Assembly (NCBI RefSeq): GCF_001704415.2
Contig: NC_030836.1
Location: forward strand, 22,604,001 to 22,668,000
Source: Capra hircus
Taxonomy: Eukaryota > Chordata > Mammalia > Artiodactyla > Bovidae
DNA: 64,000 nucleotides
Reading direction: 5' to 3'
In this document: one piece after another, positions 1 through 11,945 of the stretch
Numbering within the stretch: position 1 is the stretch's first letter
Layout: each line of letters begins with the position of its first letter
Made by a program: the position numbers and the translations under genes
Notes under the pieces: generated by a model
Database searches by the model: none
What the model was told of the DNA's origin: nothing
The model's input: only the letters and a program-made list of their open reading frames with translations

Positions 1-29
1 TAAGATTGCTCAAGTAAGCATTGGCTCTA

Positions 30-660
30 CACAGGAAGCCTCTACATGGGAAGTTAGACATTGCATCACAGCCTGTATGCCATTGCTTCTGGAGCAGCCA
101 TTGAGTTGAGACTGGGGATAATTATCAATTAGCTCCACCATGCCCACACCTGTTTTCACCTACCAAGCTCCTTTAACTGCTTTTATAAAAACTTGCATGT
201 CCTCCGAGCATCACATAGCCTAAACAATCAGATATTTGCCCAAGTTATTTTTTTTCCCCCCAGGAAGTCAGCTGTGTCTAGTTCAAACTCAAGCTGGTTA
301 AGATCACCAACCCTCCCAATGTACATACATGAGGATCTACTTGGTAAGATTTTTATGTCAGAAGGCCCAAACCTCTGACGTAACATCCACACTATGATTT
401 TCTGAGCATGTGTACCATTAAGAACCCTGGAGCTTAGTTGCATCTGTGCTAACAATTACTTCACCTTTTTCTTCCCTCCAATCACCTTTCACCACACTCC
501 CCACGCCTCATCTTTACCCCATAAGTATCCCAAGCCCTCCCCCTTCCAGGAAGCAGATCTGAGATTTGTTCTCCTGTCTCAGCTACCTTTCAAACACACC
601 TTTTCTCTGCTGCAAACCTCAGCACCTTGGCAGCTGATTTGCTGCACTTCTGACACAGGA
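30..660 (+). mobile_element. Probable ERV LTR remnant
   Basis: The segment around 500-650 has the layout of an LTR R/U5 region: a pyrimidine-rich tract, a cctgtctcagctacc-like motif, a decayed poly(A) signal area and cttttctctgctgcaaacctcagcacc. The upstream part is compatible with a U3. Boundaries and family are not determined, and no target duplication was found. Confidence 0.4.
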
Positions 661-1430
661 ACCTGTACACAAAGGAAAAGGAACAGGTACACGATTCTGA
701 AACTGAAATGGAAATACTGGATGAATTTCAGGTAAAACATTTAATGGCTCCAGATCCAAGTGTATGAAATAATTTTTTTTTTTTTAATAACTCAGTTTAA
801 CTGATTCTAAGCCTCTATTCTGCTAGATACAGAAAACGTCAACTAGGAACGGCAAGGAGATTTACTAAATTCTGTTTTCTTAGACAAATTCATGTTTTGA
901 ATTTTGTGGCACCCTCTCCTCCCAAGCCCCATTTTTTCCCCTTCCTTCTACTGGGACTCACTACAAGTTCTGAAGAGGCTAACACCAATATTGGAAAAAG
1001 GCGTCTTTTCTAACCTTGTTACAGTGTGCTAACACCTTTTGAGATGCCACTGGCCCCATCTTGTCTCAAGCGTGTCTCCCTCAGGCAAACAGTGTACAAA
1101 AATGGAGGTACAGAAGCGCAGAGATGGGACGAACTTCGTGACTTCAGGTCAAGTTCCGTGTTCTGCTTCAGGTTCTCCTTCTGGTCCGCAGGCTCGCTCT
1201 GGTAGCTATCTTCTGTGCCTCTTTCCACATGTGTGAAAAGAATCATTTGCTCTTTTGTGTTCCCTTCAGGACTTCGAGTGTGACTCCTGACGCTTGTTTT
1301 TTGTTTGTTTGTTTTTAATGCAAGTGCCTGACTTTGTCAAGGCTTCCATTTCAATGAGGCATTCCCTTCAAAGATGGGGTCTCCAGCAAACATGTTTCCA
1401 GCCTTCCAACTAGATGAAGAGCCGGGCTAC
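661..1430. other. No recognised feature
   Basis: A 770-bp stretch with only a T run (770-785) and a TTTG-rich tract near 1297-1316. It could include ERV internal remnants but nothing coding was recognised. Confidence 0.5.
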
Positions 1431-1439
1431 CTCCCCGCA

Positions 1440-1900
1440 CTGAGGCTCCTTTGTTTTAGAGATCTTGGTTGATTTTCAGAACTGACCATTTGGGCCATTT
1501 TTCTCCTCTTCCTGTATTTAAATTCCCACTCTTGTGTTTTAAATACTCTTACTCAGTAAAGAGCCCATAAAACCCTAGACCCTCACCCTTGGCCTCAATC
1601 AAAGTAGAACTCTAGGCCTGTGTGCACTTTCTCTCCCCACAACCTGTGAGGCTCCAGGTGTGCCCTGTAATTTCCAGGTCTTGTAAGTAATAAACCTTTG
1701 TTTTTTTTTTTAAAGTTCTCTGATGGTGATTGCTGAAGGGCGTGTTGCAATCATAGTAAGAATTACAAGGGCCAGTTCAAGCACAACACTGATTGTTGAT
1801 AGGCTGAGACTAGTGTAAGACAGGACCGCAGGTGGATCCAGAGCAGAGCACTCATTCACACTGCCCCTCCTCTTCATAGCAGCCGTCTCTGCTGTGTTCA
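1440..1900 (+). mobile_element. Possible LTR-like retroelement fragment
   Basis: The segment contains cccataaaacccta, a pyrimidine-rich middle, and AATAAACCTTTG followed by a T run and a TGGTGATTGCTG motif. This order resembles a U3-R-U5 arrangement with poly(A) signal at about 1690. The family is unknown and edges are vague. Confidence 0.3.
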
Positions 1901-2157
1901 TCTCCCCTTAACTGTGGCACAACGGGCATTGGTAAAGCTTCTGACTATCAGAATGCCAGACAGGACCAGGGAGGCACAGGTCCTCTTTGCACGGATTCAC
2001 TGCATTGATTCATGAGCTATCTTTGAAATATAGAGACAGACCAACAACTAGCCAGCACTCCCTTCTTACAAATTGCGTCTCTACCCCTAGTTCATGGAAT
2101 CTATCTCTGGGTTAGATTGTATGGAGCAGAAAGGGGGAGAAACTGAGTCTTAATGAT

Positions 2158-2374
2158 AGGTAGGGCTTCCCTGGTGGCTCAGATGGTAAAGAATCTACTG
2201 CAATGCAGGAGACCAGGGTTTGATCCCTGGGTCAGGAAGATTCCCTGGAGAAGGAAATGGCAACCCACTCCAGTATTCTGGGCCTGGAGAATTCCATGGA
2301 CAGAGGAGCCTGGCTGGCGGCAGTATATGGGATCACAAAGAGGCAGATACCACTGAACAACCAACACTTTCACT
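2158..2374 (+). mobile_element. Bov-tA SINE
   Basis: It has the typical tRNA-Glu-derived head (gggcttccctggtggctca), the B-box-like gggtttgatccctgg, the Bov-A body and the gatcacaaagaggcag tail region. Both sides carry ttaatgat (2150-2157 and 2375-2382), consistent with an 8-bp target duplication. Confidence 0.9.
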
Positions 2375-2382
2375 TTAATGAT

Positions 2383-2850
2383 TATGTATCCTTTCTAATC
2401 CTTTCTGATTTGTAACTGTTCAAGGATTTTAATTGTGGGAGTCAGTAATTTGAAATGTCTATTCTGTTTCCCACCCTAACAATTCTTACATAATAGGTGC
2501 CCTTCTATCTAGTTGCATGAAGGAGTTTCACCTGGTGGTTTAGGTAGTGTAAGAAAGAATTGCTATTTAATACTTAGGCCCCTGCTTCAGACAGAGTTAA
2601 GTTTTAATTTGTTACTTCTATGTGACATCTCAGAACAAGGAAGTCCTATTTTACAGTCTCTACTAAACTCAACTAGAACCAAGTGACTGTTGTTTATACT
2701 GTGTCCCTTATCAGACTGTAACTACTTCAAGGACAAGGCTGCTTTTTTATCCAGGGCTGCTTATGATCCCTTCATTTTTTGAAGTGATAATAAATGATCT
2801 TTATTTAAAATAAACCTTACATACTGAAGACATCATAATATATAAATATG
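2383..2850. other. Unassigned, with weak L2-like segment
   Basis: Around 2700-2760 the words actgtaactacttcaaggacaag resemble the L2 3' region. The rest is not recognised. Confidence 0.25.
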
Positions 2851-5040
2851 TAGCTTAAACAATGATTATAGAATTAATACCTATGAAACCACTATCAGAA
2901 TTCCTAACATTTCCCCATTGTTAGGAATGTTTATAAGCACCTTCACTTTATAGAAGTATTACCTTGATTTTTAATTATATTTCATTAAGTATACTGATAT
3001 ATGTAATAATTCTAGTTTTGAACTTTATGTAGAGGGAATCAAATTTATGTTTCTAAGATGAACTCAGTGTGCAGTTATGTTCATTCATTTATTTTTATGT
3101 ATAGCATACTTTATATAAATATACCACCCTTTTTATAATCTACACTAATGTTAGATCTGTGGTGCATTTCCACTTTGGGAGTATTTTGAGCTGTGCTTCT
3201 ATGCCCAGCTTCTTATATGTACAAGTATCTTGGTTCACATAAACATAAGTTTCTCTTAAGGGATCATAAGCAGCCCTGGTTAAACATCTGAGACTGAAAT
3301 GCCTGGGTCATAGAATATATAGATGGTAATTCTAGAAATAATGCCAAATAAACTTTTATACGATTATAAGTATTTAGCCTTCGAACAGGAGTGTATGATT
3401 ATTTCCACAACCCTAAACATCTCTTGCTATTTGTCTAGATTTGTCAGTTTGGTAGGGGTATAGTTATCATTCCTTGTGACTTTAATTTGCAATTTCCTGG
3501 CTACAAATGAGGCTGAGCTTTCCTTTACATGCTAGTGGTCTTGACTTTAGCCTTTGGTTCAGTTTTCTTTGGGGTATTCACCTTTTTCTTAGTGGATTAT
3601 AAAATGCCTTAATAAATTTTGAATTCATACCCTTTGGTGATTACACGTGCTGCAAATATCTCCTTTCATCTTTTCACATTGTTATAGTATCTTATGATGA
3701 AGAATAATTTTACTTTTAATGCAAAATGTATTAATTTCTACTCTATGGTTAGTGCTTTTTGTATCTTGTCTCCACAAATTATGAAGATAGCCTCATATGT
3801 TCATAGTCAAATTTTTTATCTAACTGGAATTTTTGTGCATGATATAGTGAATCAACTTTATTTTTTTACACTTAATACCCAGTTCCTTCAGTGCTATTTA
3901 TTGAAGAGTTGTCTCTTTTCTATTGCTCTGCATTATCACTTTTGTTAAAATTTGAAACCATATATGAGCGGCTCTGTTTCCAGGCTTGTTATTTTCATCT
4001 GTTGGCTTATTTACCACTATCACACTATCTTAACTGCTATTTCTTTATGGTAATTTATGACATTTGACAGAACAGTTCTCTTACTTTATTATTTTCCTAA
4101 GATGTATCTTCATTATAAAAAATCATAGAATCATTTTGCAAACATACTAACACATTTTTGGGGGGTTGTTTGGAACACTATTGCCGCCTTATACAAATTT
4201 GGGCAAAAATGATAACCTTAAAATATTGACTCTTCATATGCTTGAATAGTATTTTTCAAATTTTGTGTTTATTTTTTTCAGTAAAATGTATTATTCCACC
4301 TTAGAGGAATTCCACAGTTTTTGGTAGGCTTAGTACCAGATATTGTATACATTTTGACGGTGCTGTCATACTTTGTTTAGTTTGTTTTATCCTGTTTGTG
4401 ACTGGAAAGTGGTATTAAATTTATCTATATTGATTTTGTAAACAACAATTTGCATAACATAATAATTTAAACTATGTAGTCTAATAATTTATAATTCACC
4501 ACAGTGTCTTTAATTTGCCTCTTCTAATAATTCTTCTACTTGGATTTTCAAGTAATACAATTATATCAGTTAAAATTATGATAAATTTGATAAATTTTTT
4601 TAATGCTTATAGTTTTAGTATCATTGACATCCTAGTTTGGGGTTAGGACTCAAATATAAAGCTAAGTAGATGTAATGGTGAACATCATCACTTGAGACCA
4701 GTTCCAGAAAGAAACTCTCAATGCTTCATCATTTAATATTGTTTGCTATAACTTGTTTATAGATACATTTTGTCAGATCAATGAAATTCCCTTTTATTGT
4801 TAGTTTGATACTATCTTCTAATATGAATAGATCTTGAATATGGTAAAATCTTTCTACCTCTGTTGAGATTATTTTTTTCTCCTTTAATCTGTAAATAAGA
4901 TGAATTATACCAATTTATGTGCTATAGTTAAATCTGTTTTCATTCTTGAAGTATTTAATCTTGGATAAGAAGTGTTATTTTCATATATTTTAAAATTCAG
5001 TTTTTATAGCATGCTTGGAATTGGTTATGAGTGATTGTAA
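2850..5040 (-). mobile_element. Ancient L1 LINE, antisense, decayed
   Basis: On the plus strand this reads as a worn reverse complement of L1 ORF2, in the usual order: a spot near 3300 equivalent to gctgggtcatatggta, then ttgtgactttaatttgcaatttc, the tgctgcaaatatctcctttc region, ttagtgctttttgtatcttgt and later fingers/palm parts. Many substitutions and stops indicate an old insertion. It appears to continue beyond the LTR and BovB insertions at 6954-7600. Confidence 0.75.
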
Positions 5041-5801
5041 TGGAAAAAATCAGTTTTTCTTCTGTGAGTCCTTCTGCTGTAAGTGTCCTTTGTTATTTAC
5101 ACAGAACACTTCTGACCGTTCTGGTTGCCAAATGTGTGGAGGTTTTCCCTCTACAGCAAGTGATTCTCCATGACAGCAGTTGGGTGTCCTACAGTTTAAC
5201 TTCATGTTGGCGCTCTCTTCTTGGAGATAGTGTTAGATCACACAGGCTAGGGGCTCAGTCCCACAGGACTGCTGTTACTCAATTCAGATGCCAGTCACAA
5301 GTAGGTCCCCAGTTTACCCACAACATCTGTCCAGTTGGCTATAAATTGGAGGTCTCCATGACCTCCACTTTAGCTCGGTTAATTTGTTAGAGTAGCCCAC
5401 AGAACTCAGGGAGACACTTTTGCCACTTTGTTAAAGGATATGATAAAGAATACAGATAAAGATGAAGAGATACATAGGATGAAGTGTGGAGAGTCCTGGG
5501 TGCAGGAGCTTCCATCCTGGTGGAGTTGGGATGCGTCAACCTCCCAGGGTGGGTGTATTTACTAGCCTGAAAACAATTGAAACTCCATACTATTGGGATG
5601 TTGTGTATGCTTCCTCAGATAGGCATGATCAATTATTAACTCCATTTCAAAGCCTCTCCTTGAATATGGGGTGGGAGGAGTGGGTTAAAAATTCCAAGCT
5701 GTTTGTCATGTCTTAACGTTTCTGGAGACCAGCTCCCAACCAGGAGTGCATCCAGAATCACTTAATTAGAAGAAAAGATGTTTCTAGTGCTCTCATCCCT
5801 T

Positions 5802-6373
5802 CACTTCAGTCGCTCAGTCATGTCTGACTCTTTGCAACCCCATCAACTGCAGTACGACAGGCTTCCCTGTCCATCACCAACTCCTGGAGCCTACTCAAAT
5901 TCATGTCCATCAACTCAGTGATGCTATCCAACCATTTCATCCTCTGTCGTCCCCTTCTCCTCCTGCCTTCAATCTTTCCCAGCATCAGGGTCTTTTCCAA
6001 TGAATCAGTTCTCCCCATCAGGTGACAAAAGTATTGGAGTTTCAGCTGCAGCATCAGTCCTTCCAATGAAAAGCCAGGACTGATTTCCTTTAGGATGGAC
6101 TGGTTGGATCTCATTGCAGTCCAAGGGACTCTCAAAATTCTTCAACACCACAACTCGAAAGTATCAATTCTTCGGCACTCAGCTTTCTTTATAGTCCAAC
6201 TCTCAGGAAAAACCATAGCTTTGACTAGATGCACCTTTGTTGGCAAAGTAATGTCTCTGCTGTTTAATATGCTGTCTAGTTTGGTCATAGCTTTTCTTCC
6301 AAGGAACAAGCATCTTTTAATTTCATGGCTGCAGTCACTATCTGCAGTGATTTTGGAGTCCCCCAAAATAAAG
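5802..6373 (-). mobile_element. BovB LINE 3' fragment
   Basis: It starts with cacttcagtcgctcagtcatg, the antisense of the BovB 3' end, and runs back through the last part of the BovB ORF2 (antisense conceptual peptides include GRRRRGRQRMKWLDSI). The flanks carry tctcatcccttand tctcatcactt copies (5791-5801, 6374-6384; 10 of 11 match), which defines a target duplication. Confidence 0.92.
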
Positions 6374-6439
6374 TCTCATCACTTAGGACTCTCTAAAATT
6401 CCTGTAAATTCTTTTGTCAGCATTGATTTGCAAACTCAA

Positions 6440-6872
6440 TGAGTTCCCCAGGTGAAATTTGAAACTGGCTCCTTACAAGGAGGGCAAGGAGACACCAAAA
6501 AAGAGGCAGACCATTCCATATTCTTGGGTAGAAGTTTTAATAAGCAAAGGAACTTAATATGAGGCATGCCTTCAACAGACATAAGACAAATAGCTGTTTG
6601 CACCTACCTGCCAGAATCCTGAAACAATCCTAATATGTTATAATAAGGCCTTAATTGCCCAGTCACATATACAGTCCAGATGGTCCAAAGAACACCTTAT
6701 TCTCTCGAGGCTGCTTCCTTGAAATAGCTAACTCATATGTGGAAACAATGGGTGGGGAGAAGGTAAGGAGCCTCTGATTGTCCAGATCTAGTTGAAGGTC
6801 AACCCCCTGTCATGTCACCTGGGTGATGTCATCCAACAATCAGGGACAGGGGGTCAAAGACCAAATCTATCA
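6440..6872 (-). mobile_element. Probable solo LTR nested in older LTR
   Basis: In minus orientation it runs from TGATAGATTTGG to GGGGAACTCA. It holds TTATTAAAACTTC near a likely R region followed by a CTCTTTTTTGGTGTCTCC U5-like tract. No internal retroviral genes are present, so it would be a solo LTR. A strong imperfect inverted repeat lies at 6797-6862. No clear target duplication was found, so limits are provisional. Confidence 0.45.
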
Positions 6873-6953
6873 TTTAGTAAATTACATGGGTTTCAGGAGC
6901 TCTGTGCTAGGAATTTGGGGAAGAAATAAATGCCTATTTTCTATTCCCTCACA

Positions 6954-7600
6954 GTGACTTTCTATATATACTGTTTTTAAATGGTATCCTTACTGGGCTT
7001 TAGTGTTGAGGTTATGCTAGTCTCATGTATTTTCTATTTGTTTTTTGGGAAGAGCTTATGTAAGATTAAAATTATTTTTTCCTTGATTGCTTAGAATTTC
7101 CTGATGAAACCAAGTAGACCTAATTTCTGAGACTTATTTGAGGGCACATTTACATTTTCAAAGGGGTTTTGATGTCATATTTATTAGTTTATGTGTTTTT
7201 AATATCCTATTTTTTTCTTTCTAAACTGAAGTCTCCTTTGTGATGTTACTTTTTTTCTCTTTTGATGATAATTATATGTGCTGCTTCTCTTGTCCCTCAC
7301 ACCTTAACTCATCAGATATTTGTTAGTTTACTAGTTTTTCCAAAGAATTTTGGTGTGTTAATCCTTTCTCTTAAATGTTTGCTTTGTTGTAGGTTTTTTC
7401 AGTTTTAAAAAATTGTTTCCTTTTAATTTTCAACATCTTTGATATCTTTTTCTAACTTCATGGGTTAGGTTCTTATCAAATTTAATCTTCTTTTTTAATG
7501 TATACATATGTGATTATATCGATAATTTCCTTTCTACCCAACTATTACAGCCTATAAATCCTAACAGTCAGTATTATTATTTAGTTCAAAATATATTCTA
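6954..7600 (-). mobile_element. Ancient L1 fragment, antisense
   Basis: The plus-strand words ctttagtgttgaggttatgc and ttttttgggaagagctt match the antisense of the L1 ORF2 region upstream of the RT palm. It is a plausible continuation of the L1 at 2850-5040 after the inserted LTRs. Confidence 0.6.
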
Positions 7601-7605
7601 ATGTA

Positions 7606-7672
7606 TTTGGGGTCACAAAAGATTGGACACAACTGAGCCACTGAACAACAATAAGAACAGCAGTCTTCTAAT
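7606..7672 (+). mobile_element. Bov-tA SINE 3' fragment
   Basis: The words tggggtcacaaaagattgg and actgagccactgaacaacaa are the 3' end of a Bov-tA element; the 5' two thirds are missing. Confidence 0.75.
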
Positions 7673-7835
7673 ATACATTGCTATCCATTCTGGTAATAAG
7701 ATTTTCTTATTTTGACCCACATGCTATTTAGAAATATTCCTTAACATAGACACACAGTCACTTTAAAAAATTCATTTTAACCTAACTACATGGTATTCCA
7801 ACAGTATATCAAATAGAAGCCCAATCTTTGTTTAA

Positions 7836-8862
7836 TTGGAGTATAGTTGCTTTATAATGTTGTGTTAGTTTCAGCTGTAGAGCAAAAGTGAATCAGCTAT
7901 ACACATACATATATCCCATTTTTTAAAATTTCTTTCTCATTTAGGTCACCATGAAAGGTTCTCATTAGTTATCTATTTTTATACATAATAGTGTATATAC
8001 ATCAATACCATTCTCCCAATTCATTCCACTCCCCCATCAATATCCCTACATCCATTCTCTATATCTATATCTTCATCTCTGCCTTGCACATAAGTTCATC
8101 TGTGTTGTTTGTCTAGATTCCACATATAAGTGAGATTATATGATATTTGTTTTTCTCGCCTCACTCTGTATAACAGTCTCTAGGTCTGTACAAGTCTCTG
8201 CAAATTGTAGTTTCATTCCTTCTAATGGCTGAGTAATATTCCAGTGTATGTATATGTGTGTGTGTGTATAAATACCACGTCGTCTTTGTCCACTCTTCTC
8301 TTGATGGACATTTGGGTTTCTTCCATGTCCTGGCTACTGTAAATAGTGCTGTGGTGAATATTGGGGTGCATGTGGATTTTTGAAGTATGGTTTTCTTTGG
8401 GTATATGCCCAGGAGTGGGATTGCTAGTTGTATTTTAGTTTTTCTTAAGGAGCCTCCATACTGTTCTTCATAGTGACTGTATCAATTTACATTCCCACCA
8501 ACAGTGCAGGAGGGTTTCATTTTCTCTACACCCTCTTCAGTATATATTATTTGTGGCTATTTTGGATCATGGCCATTCTGACTGGGATGAGGTGATACCT
8601 GCTTGTAGTTTTGATTTGCATTTCTCTAATAATTAGTGATATTGAACAACTTTTCATGTGCCTGTAGGCCATTATATGTTTTCTTTGGAAAAGTGTCTAT
8701 TTAAGTCTTCTGCCCATTTTTTGATTAGATTTCTTTTTGTTGTTCATATTGAGGTGCATGAGCTGCTTGCATATTTTGGGGGTTAATCCCTTGTTAGTTG
8801 CTTCATTTGCAAATATTTTTTCCCCCATCCTGAGGGCTGTTTTTCATCTTGGTTATAGCTTT
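7836..8862 (-). mobile_element. L1 3' end, antisense arm of inverted pair
   Basis: It begins with ggagtatagttgctttataa (antisense L1 3' UTR), passes ttccagtgtatgtatatg, catttgggtttcttccatg and ttgtagttttgatttgcat, and stops near 8862 next to a plus-strand L1. A TG-rich microsatellite lies at 8250-8264. Confidence 0.85.
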
Positions 8863-8865
8863 CAA

Positions 8866-10020
8866 TAAGTTGTGCTGAGAAAACTGGACAGTGGTCTAAA
8901 AGAATGAAGTTAGAACACTCCCTAATACCATACACAAAAATATACTCAAAATGGAATAAGGACTTAAATGTAAGGCCAGATATCATAAAACTCTTAGAGG
9001 GAAATACAGGCAGAACACTCTGACATACATCACGGCAAAAGTGTTTTTGACCCCCATCCTAGAGTAATGATGGACAGAAGATCTAAACAGACATTTCTCC
9101 AAAGACATACAGATAGCCAAGAAACGCATGAAAAGATGCCCCACATCACTCATTAGAGAAATGCAAATCATAACTATAATGAGGTATCACCCCATACCGG
9201 TGAGAATGGCCATCATCAAAAAAATCTGCAAACAGTAAATGCTGGAGATGATGTGGAGAAAAGGAGCCCGGCTGCACTGTTTGTGGGGATGTGAACTGAC
9301 ACAGCCTTTATGGAAAACAGTATGGAGATGCCTTTAAAAAACTAGCGATCAATCTAGTTTTGACCCAGCAACCATTTGACCCATCAATCCCACTACTGGG
9401 CATATACCTTGAGAAAACCACAGTTCTAAAAGTCACGGGTACCCCAATGTTCATTGCAGCACAATTTACAAAAGCCAGGATATGGAAGCAACCTAGATGT
9501 CCATTAACAACTAGATGGATAAAGAAGCCGTGGTACATTTATACAATGGAATATTACTCAGCCATAAAAAGGAATGGGTTTGAGTCCGTTTTGGTGAGGT
9601 GGATGGACCTAGAGTCTCTTATGCAGAGTGAAGTAATTCGGAAGGAGAAAAACAAGTATGGTTTATTAATGCATATACATGGAATCTAGAAAAACGCTAC
9701 TGATGAACCTAGTAGAGAATGACTTGGGGACACAGGGGGGAAGGTGAGGGCGGGATGAATTGAGGACATGGCATTGACATGTATACACTATCATGTGTAA
9801 AATACGTTAACAGGAAGTTACTAAATAACACACAGAGCCCGGTCTGATGCTCTGTGATGACCTAGAGGGGTAGGATGGGAGGGAACATGAAGGGGAGGGA
9901 GGCTCAGGAGGAAAGGGAGGTATACATACAGTTATGACTGATTCACGTTGTTGTATGGCAGAAAACAACAGTAAATTGTAAAGCACTTTAATACCAATTT
10001 TAAAAAAATTTAAAAAATAA
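8866..10020 (+). mobile_element. L1 3' end, sense arm of inverted pair
   Basis: It encodes decayed ORF2 C-terminal sequence (QQPFDPSIPLLGIYLEK and KKPWYIYTMEYYSAIKRN can be read) and ends in an A-rich tail near 10010. It abuts the antisense L1 at 7836-8862 head to head. Confidence 0.88.
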
Positions 10021-10268
10021 ACTGAACCTAATTAAACTTAAAGCCAATCATTTTTTTTTAAAAGGAGCTTTTAAGTATGCACCAGCATAGGGCCAATTTT
10101 TATAAATACTGTGTGTGCTTGAAAAGAATTTGTGTTAGAGGTTTAGGTATCCAATGTTCTATGTACTTCTTTTACTGAAACGAACTTCAAGTTGTTTCTG
10201 TCCCACAAGTTTTATACTTGTTGCATTCACTTTGAAGGCTCTTCCTCATATGTTTTCATTGCCAACTA

Positions 10269-10485
10269 GGGGCTTTCCAAGTGGCATAAGTGTAAAGAAT
10301 ATGCCTGCCAATGCAGGAGACACAAGAGACACAGGTTTGATCCCTGAATCAGGAAGATCCCTGGAGGAGGGCATGGCAACCCACTCCAGTATTCTTGTCA
10401 GGAGAATCCCATGGAGAGAGGAGCCTGGAGGGCTACAGTCCATGGGGTTGCAGAGTCAGAAATGATTGAGTGTGCACACACTATG
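10269..10485 (+). mobile_element. Bov-tA SINE
   Basis: Head ggggctttccaagtggc, B-box-like caggtttgatccctga, Bov-A body and a degraded tail gcagagtcagaaatgattgag. Confidence 0.88.
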
Positions 10486-10639
10486 GTAGAAACTATGCTT
10501 ACTACTTTCAGACCTATTCTTAGAGATTCTCATCTTAGACTATCCCTCCTGACCCTATTCCAAACCAGGCTTTATTTCTCACTTCCTTTACTATTTACTG
10601 AGCTATTTTCCTTAAAACACTAATCTCTGCCTGATATTA

Positions 10640-10800
10640 CATAATGTATCTATTTGTTTTCTTATTATCTCCATAAATATAAACTCCTTGAGGCAAGAAC
10701 TCTTTCTGACTCATTTACCATTCTATCCCTAATACTTGAAAGTATCACACACTAAGTGCTTAATAAATGTTTTGCATGATTTAGTGAATGAGTTTAAAAT
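10640..10800 (+). repeat. L2 LINE 3' fragment
   Basis: The words ctccttgaggcaagaactc and taagtgcttaataaatgtttt match the L2 3' end. Confidence 0.65.
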
Positions 10801-10894
10801 AGTGCTCAACAGAGACCTTGACAAGCATATATAAAAGCATCATTTACCCTGCTGTGTCCCTTCAATAGAATTGGCAGTGCCCATATAGGTAACA

Positions 10895-11169
10895 TGGAGA
10901 AGGCAATGGTACCCCACTCCAGTACTCTTGCCTGGAAAATCCTATGAATGAAGGAGCCTGGTAGGCTGCATTCCATGGGGTCGCTAAGAGTCGGATACGA
11001 CTGAGCGACTTCCCTTTCACTTTTCACTTTCATGCATTGGAGAAGGAAATGGCAACCCACTCCAGTGTTCTTGCCTGGAGAATCCCAGAGATGGGGGAGC
11101 CTGGTGGGCTGCTGTCTATGGGGTCACACAGAGTCGGACATGACTGAAGTGACTTAGCAGTAGCACTAG
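10895..11169 (+). mobile_element. Bov-A2 dimer SINE
   Basis: Two Bov-A monomers joined by the cttttcacttttcactttcatgc linker, ending in a CAG-type tail. It is bracketed by a perfect 13-bp duplication, catataggtaaca (10882-10894 and 11170-11182). Confidence 0.96.
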
Positions 11170-11243
11170 CATATAGGTAACAGGTAAGCTTAAAACACAA
11201 GTAAGCATGGAGGAAAAAATGGAGAACAAAACAATCCTGTCAT

Positions 11244-11874
11244 CAGTTCAGTCCAATCGCTCAGTCATGTCCAACTCTTTGCAACTCCATGGACTGCAGC
11301 ATGCTAGGCTTCCCTGTCCATCACCAATTCCTGGAGTTCACCCAAACCCATGTCTATCGAGTTGGTGATGCCATCCAACATTCTCATCCTCTGTTGTCCC
11401 CTTCAATCTGTCCCAGCATCAGGTCTTTTACAGTGAATCAGTTCTTTGCATCAGGTGGCCAAAGTATTGGAGTTTCAGCATCAGTCCTTCCAATGAATAT
11501 TCAGGACTGATTTCCTTTAGGATGGACTGGTTGGATCTCCTTGCAGTCCAAGGGACTCTCAAGAGTCTTCTCCAACACCACAGTTCAAAAGCACTCATTC
11601 TTTGATGCTCAGCTTTCTTTATAGTCCAACTGTCACACCCATACATGACTACTGGAAAAACCATAGCTTTGACTAGATGGACCTTGGTTGGCAAAGAAAT
11701 GGCTCTGCTTTTTAATATGCTGTGTAGCTTAGTCATAGCTTTCCTTCCAAGGAGCAAGCATCTTTTAATTTCATGGCTGCAGTCACAATCTGCAGGGATT
11801 TTGGAGCCCCCCCAAAATAAAGTCTGTCACTGTTTCCATTGTTTTCCCATTTATTTGCCATGAAGTGATGGGAC
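11244..11874 (-). mobile_element. BovB LINE 3' fragment
   Basis: Antisense BovB 3' end beginning cagttcagtccaatcgc; conceptual minus-strand peptides include RRLLRVPWTARRSNQSILK. A perfect 12-bp duplication, caatcctgtcat (11232-11243 and 11875-11886), flanks it. Confidence 0.95.
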
Positions 11875-11886
11875 CAATCCTGTCAT

Positions 11887-11945
11887 AGACCAGCCCAAAG
11901 CAGGTGCTCAATTGATATTTACTTTATGAATTAAATTGAAAATAA
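11887..11945 (+). repeat. L2 LINE 3' end fragment
   Basis: The words gcaggtgctcaattgatattt and gaattaaattgaa resemble the L2 terminus. It abuts the BovB target duplication. Confidence 0.45.

Larger units (their letters stand above)
5045..6953 (-). mobile_element. Ancient ERV LTR split by later insertions
   Basis: The segments 5045-5791 and about 6873-6953 together resemble one old mammalian LTR in minus orientation. The plus strand carries cccacagaactcagggagacac, gatgaagagatacataggatg and, at the far end, caggagctctgtgctagg followed by tattccctcacag. Between them lie a BovB copy (5802-6373), a short unassigned part and a second LTR (6440-6872). The join is inferred from the order of the pieces; the family is not assigned (ERVL-like is my guess). 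Confidence 0.5.

Noticed and set aside
2158..2230. tRNA-like head with A and B box words (and in every other Bov-tA)
   Set aside because: These are tRNA-Glu-derived SINE heads, not functional tRNA genes; cloverleaf pairing is decayed and SINE bodies follow.
5031..5390. 119-codon open frame
   Set aside because: It overlaps an old L1/LTR boundary and shows no recognisable protein features.
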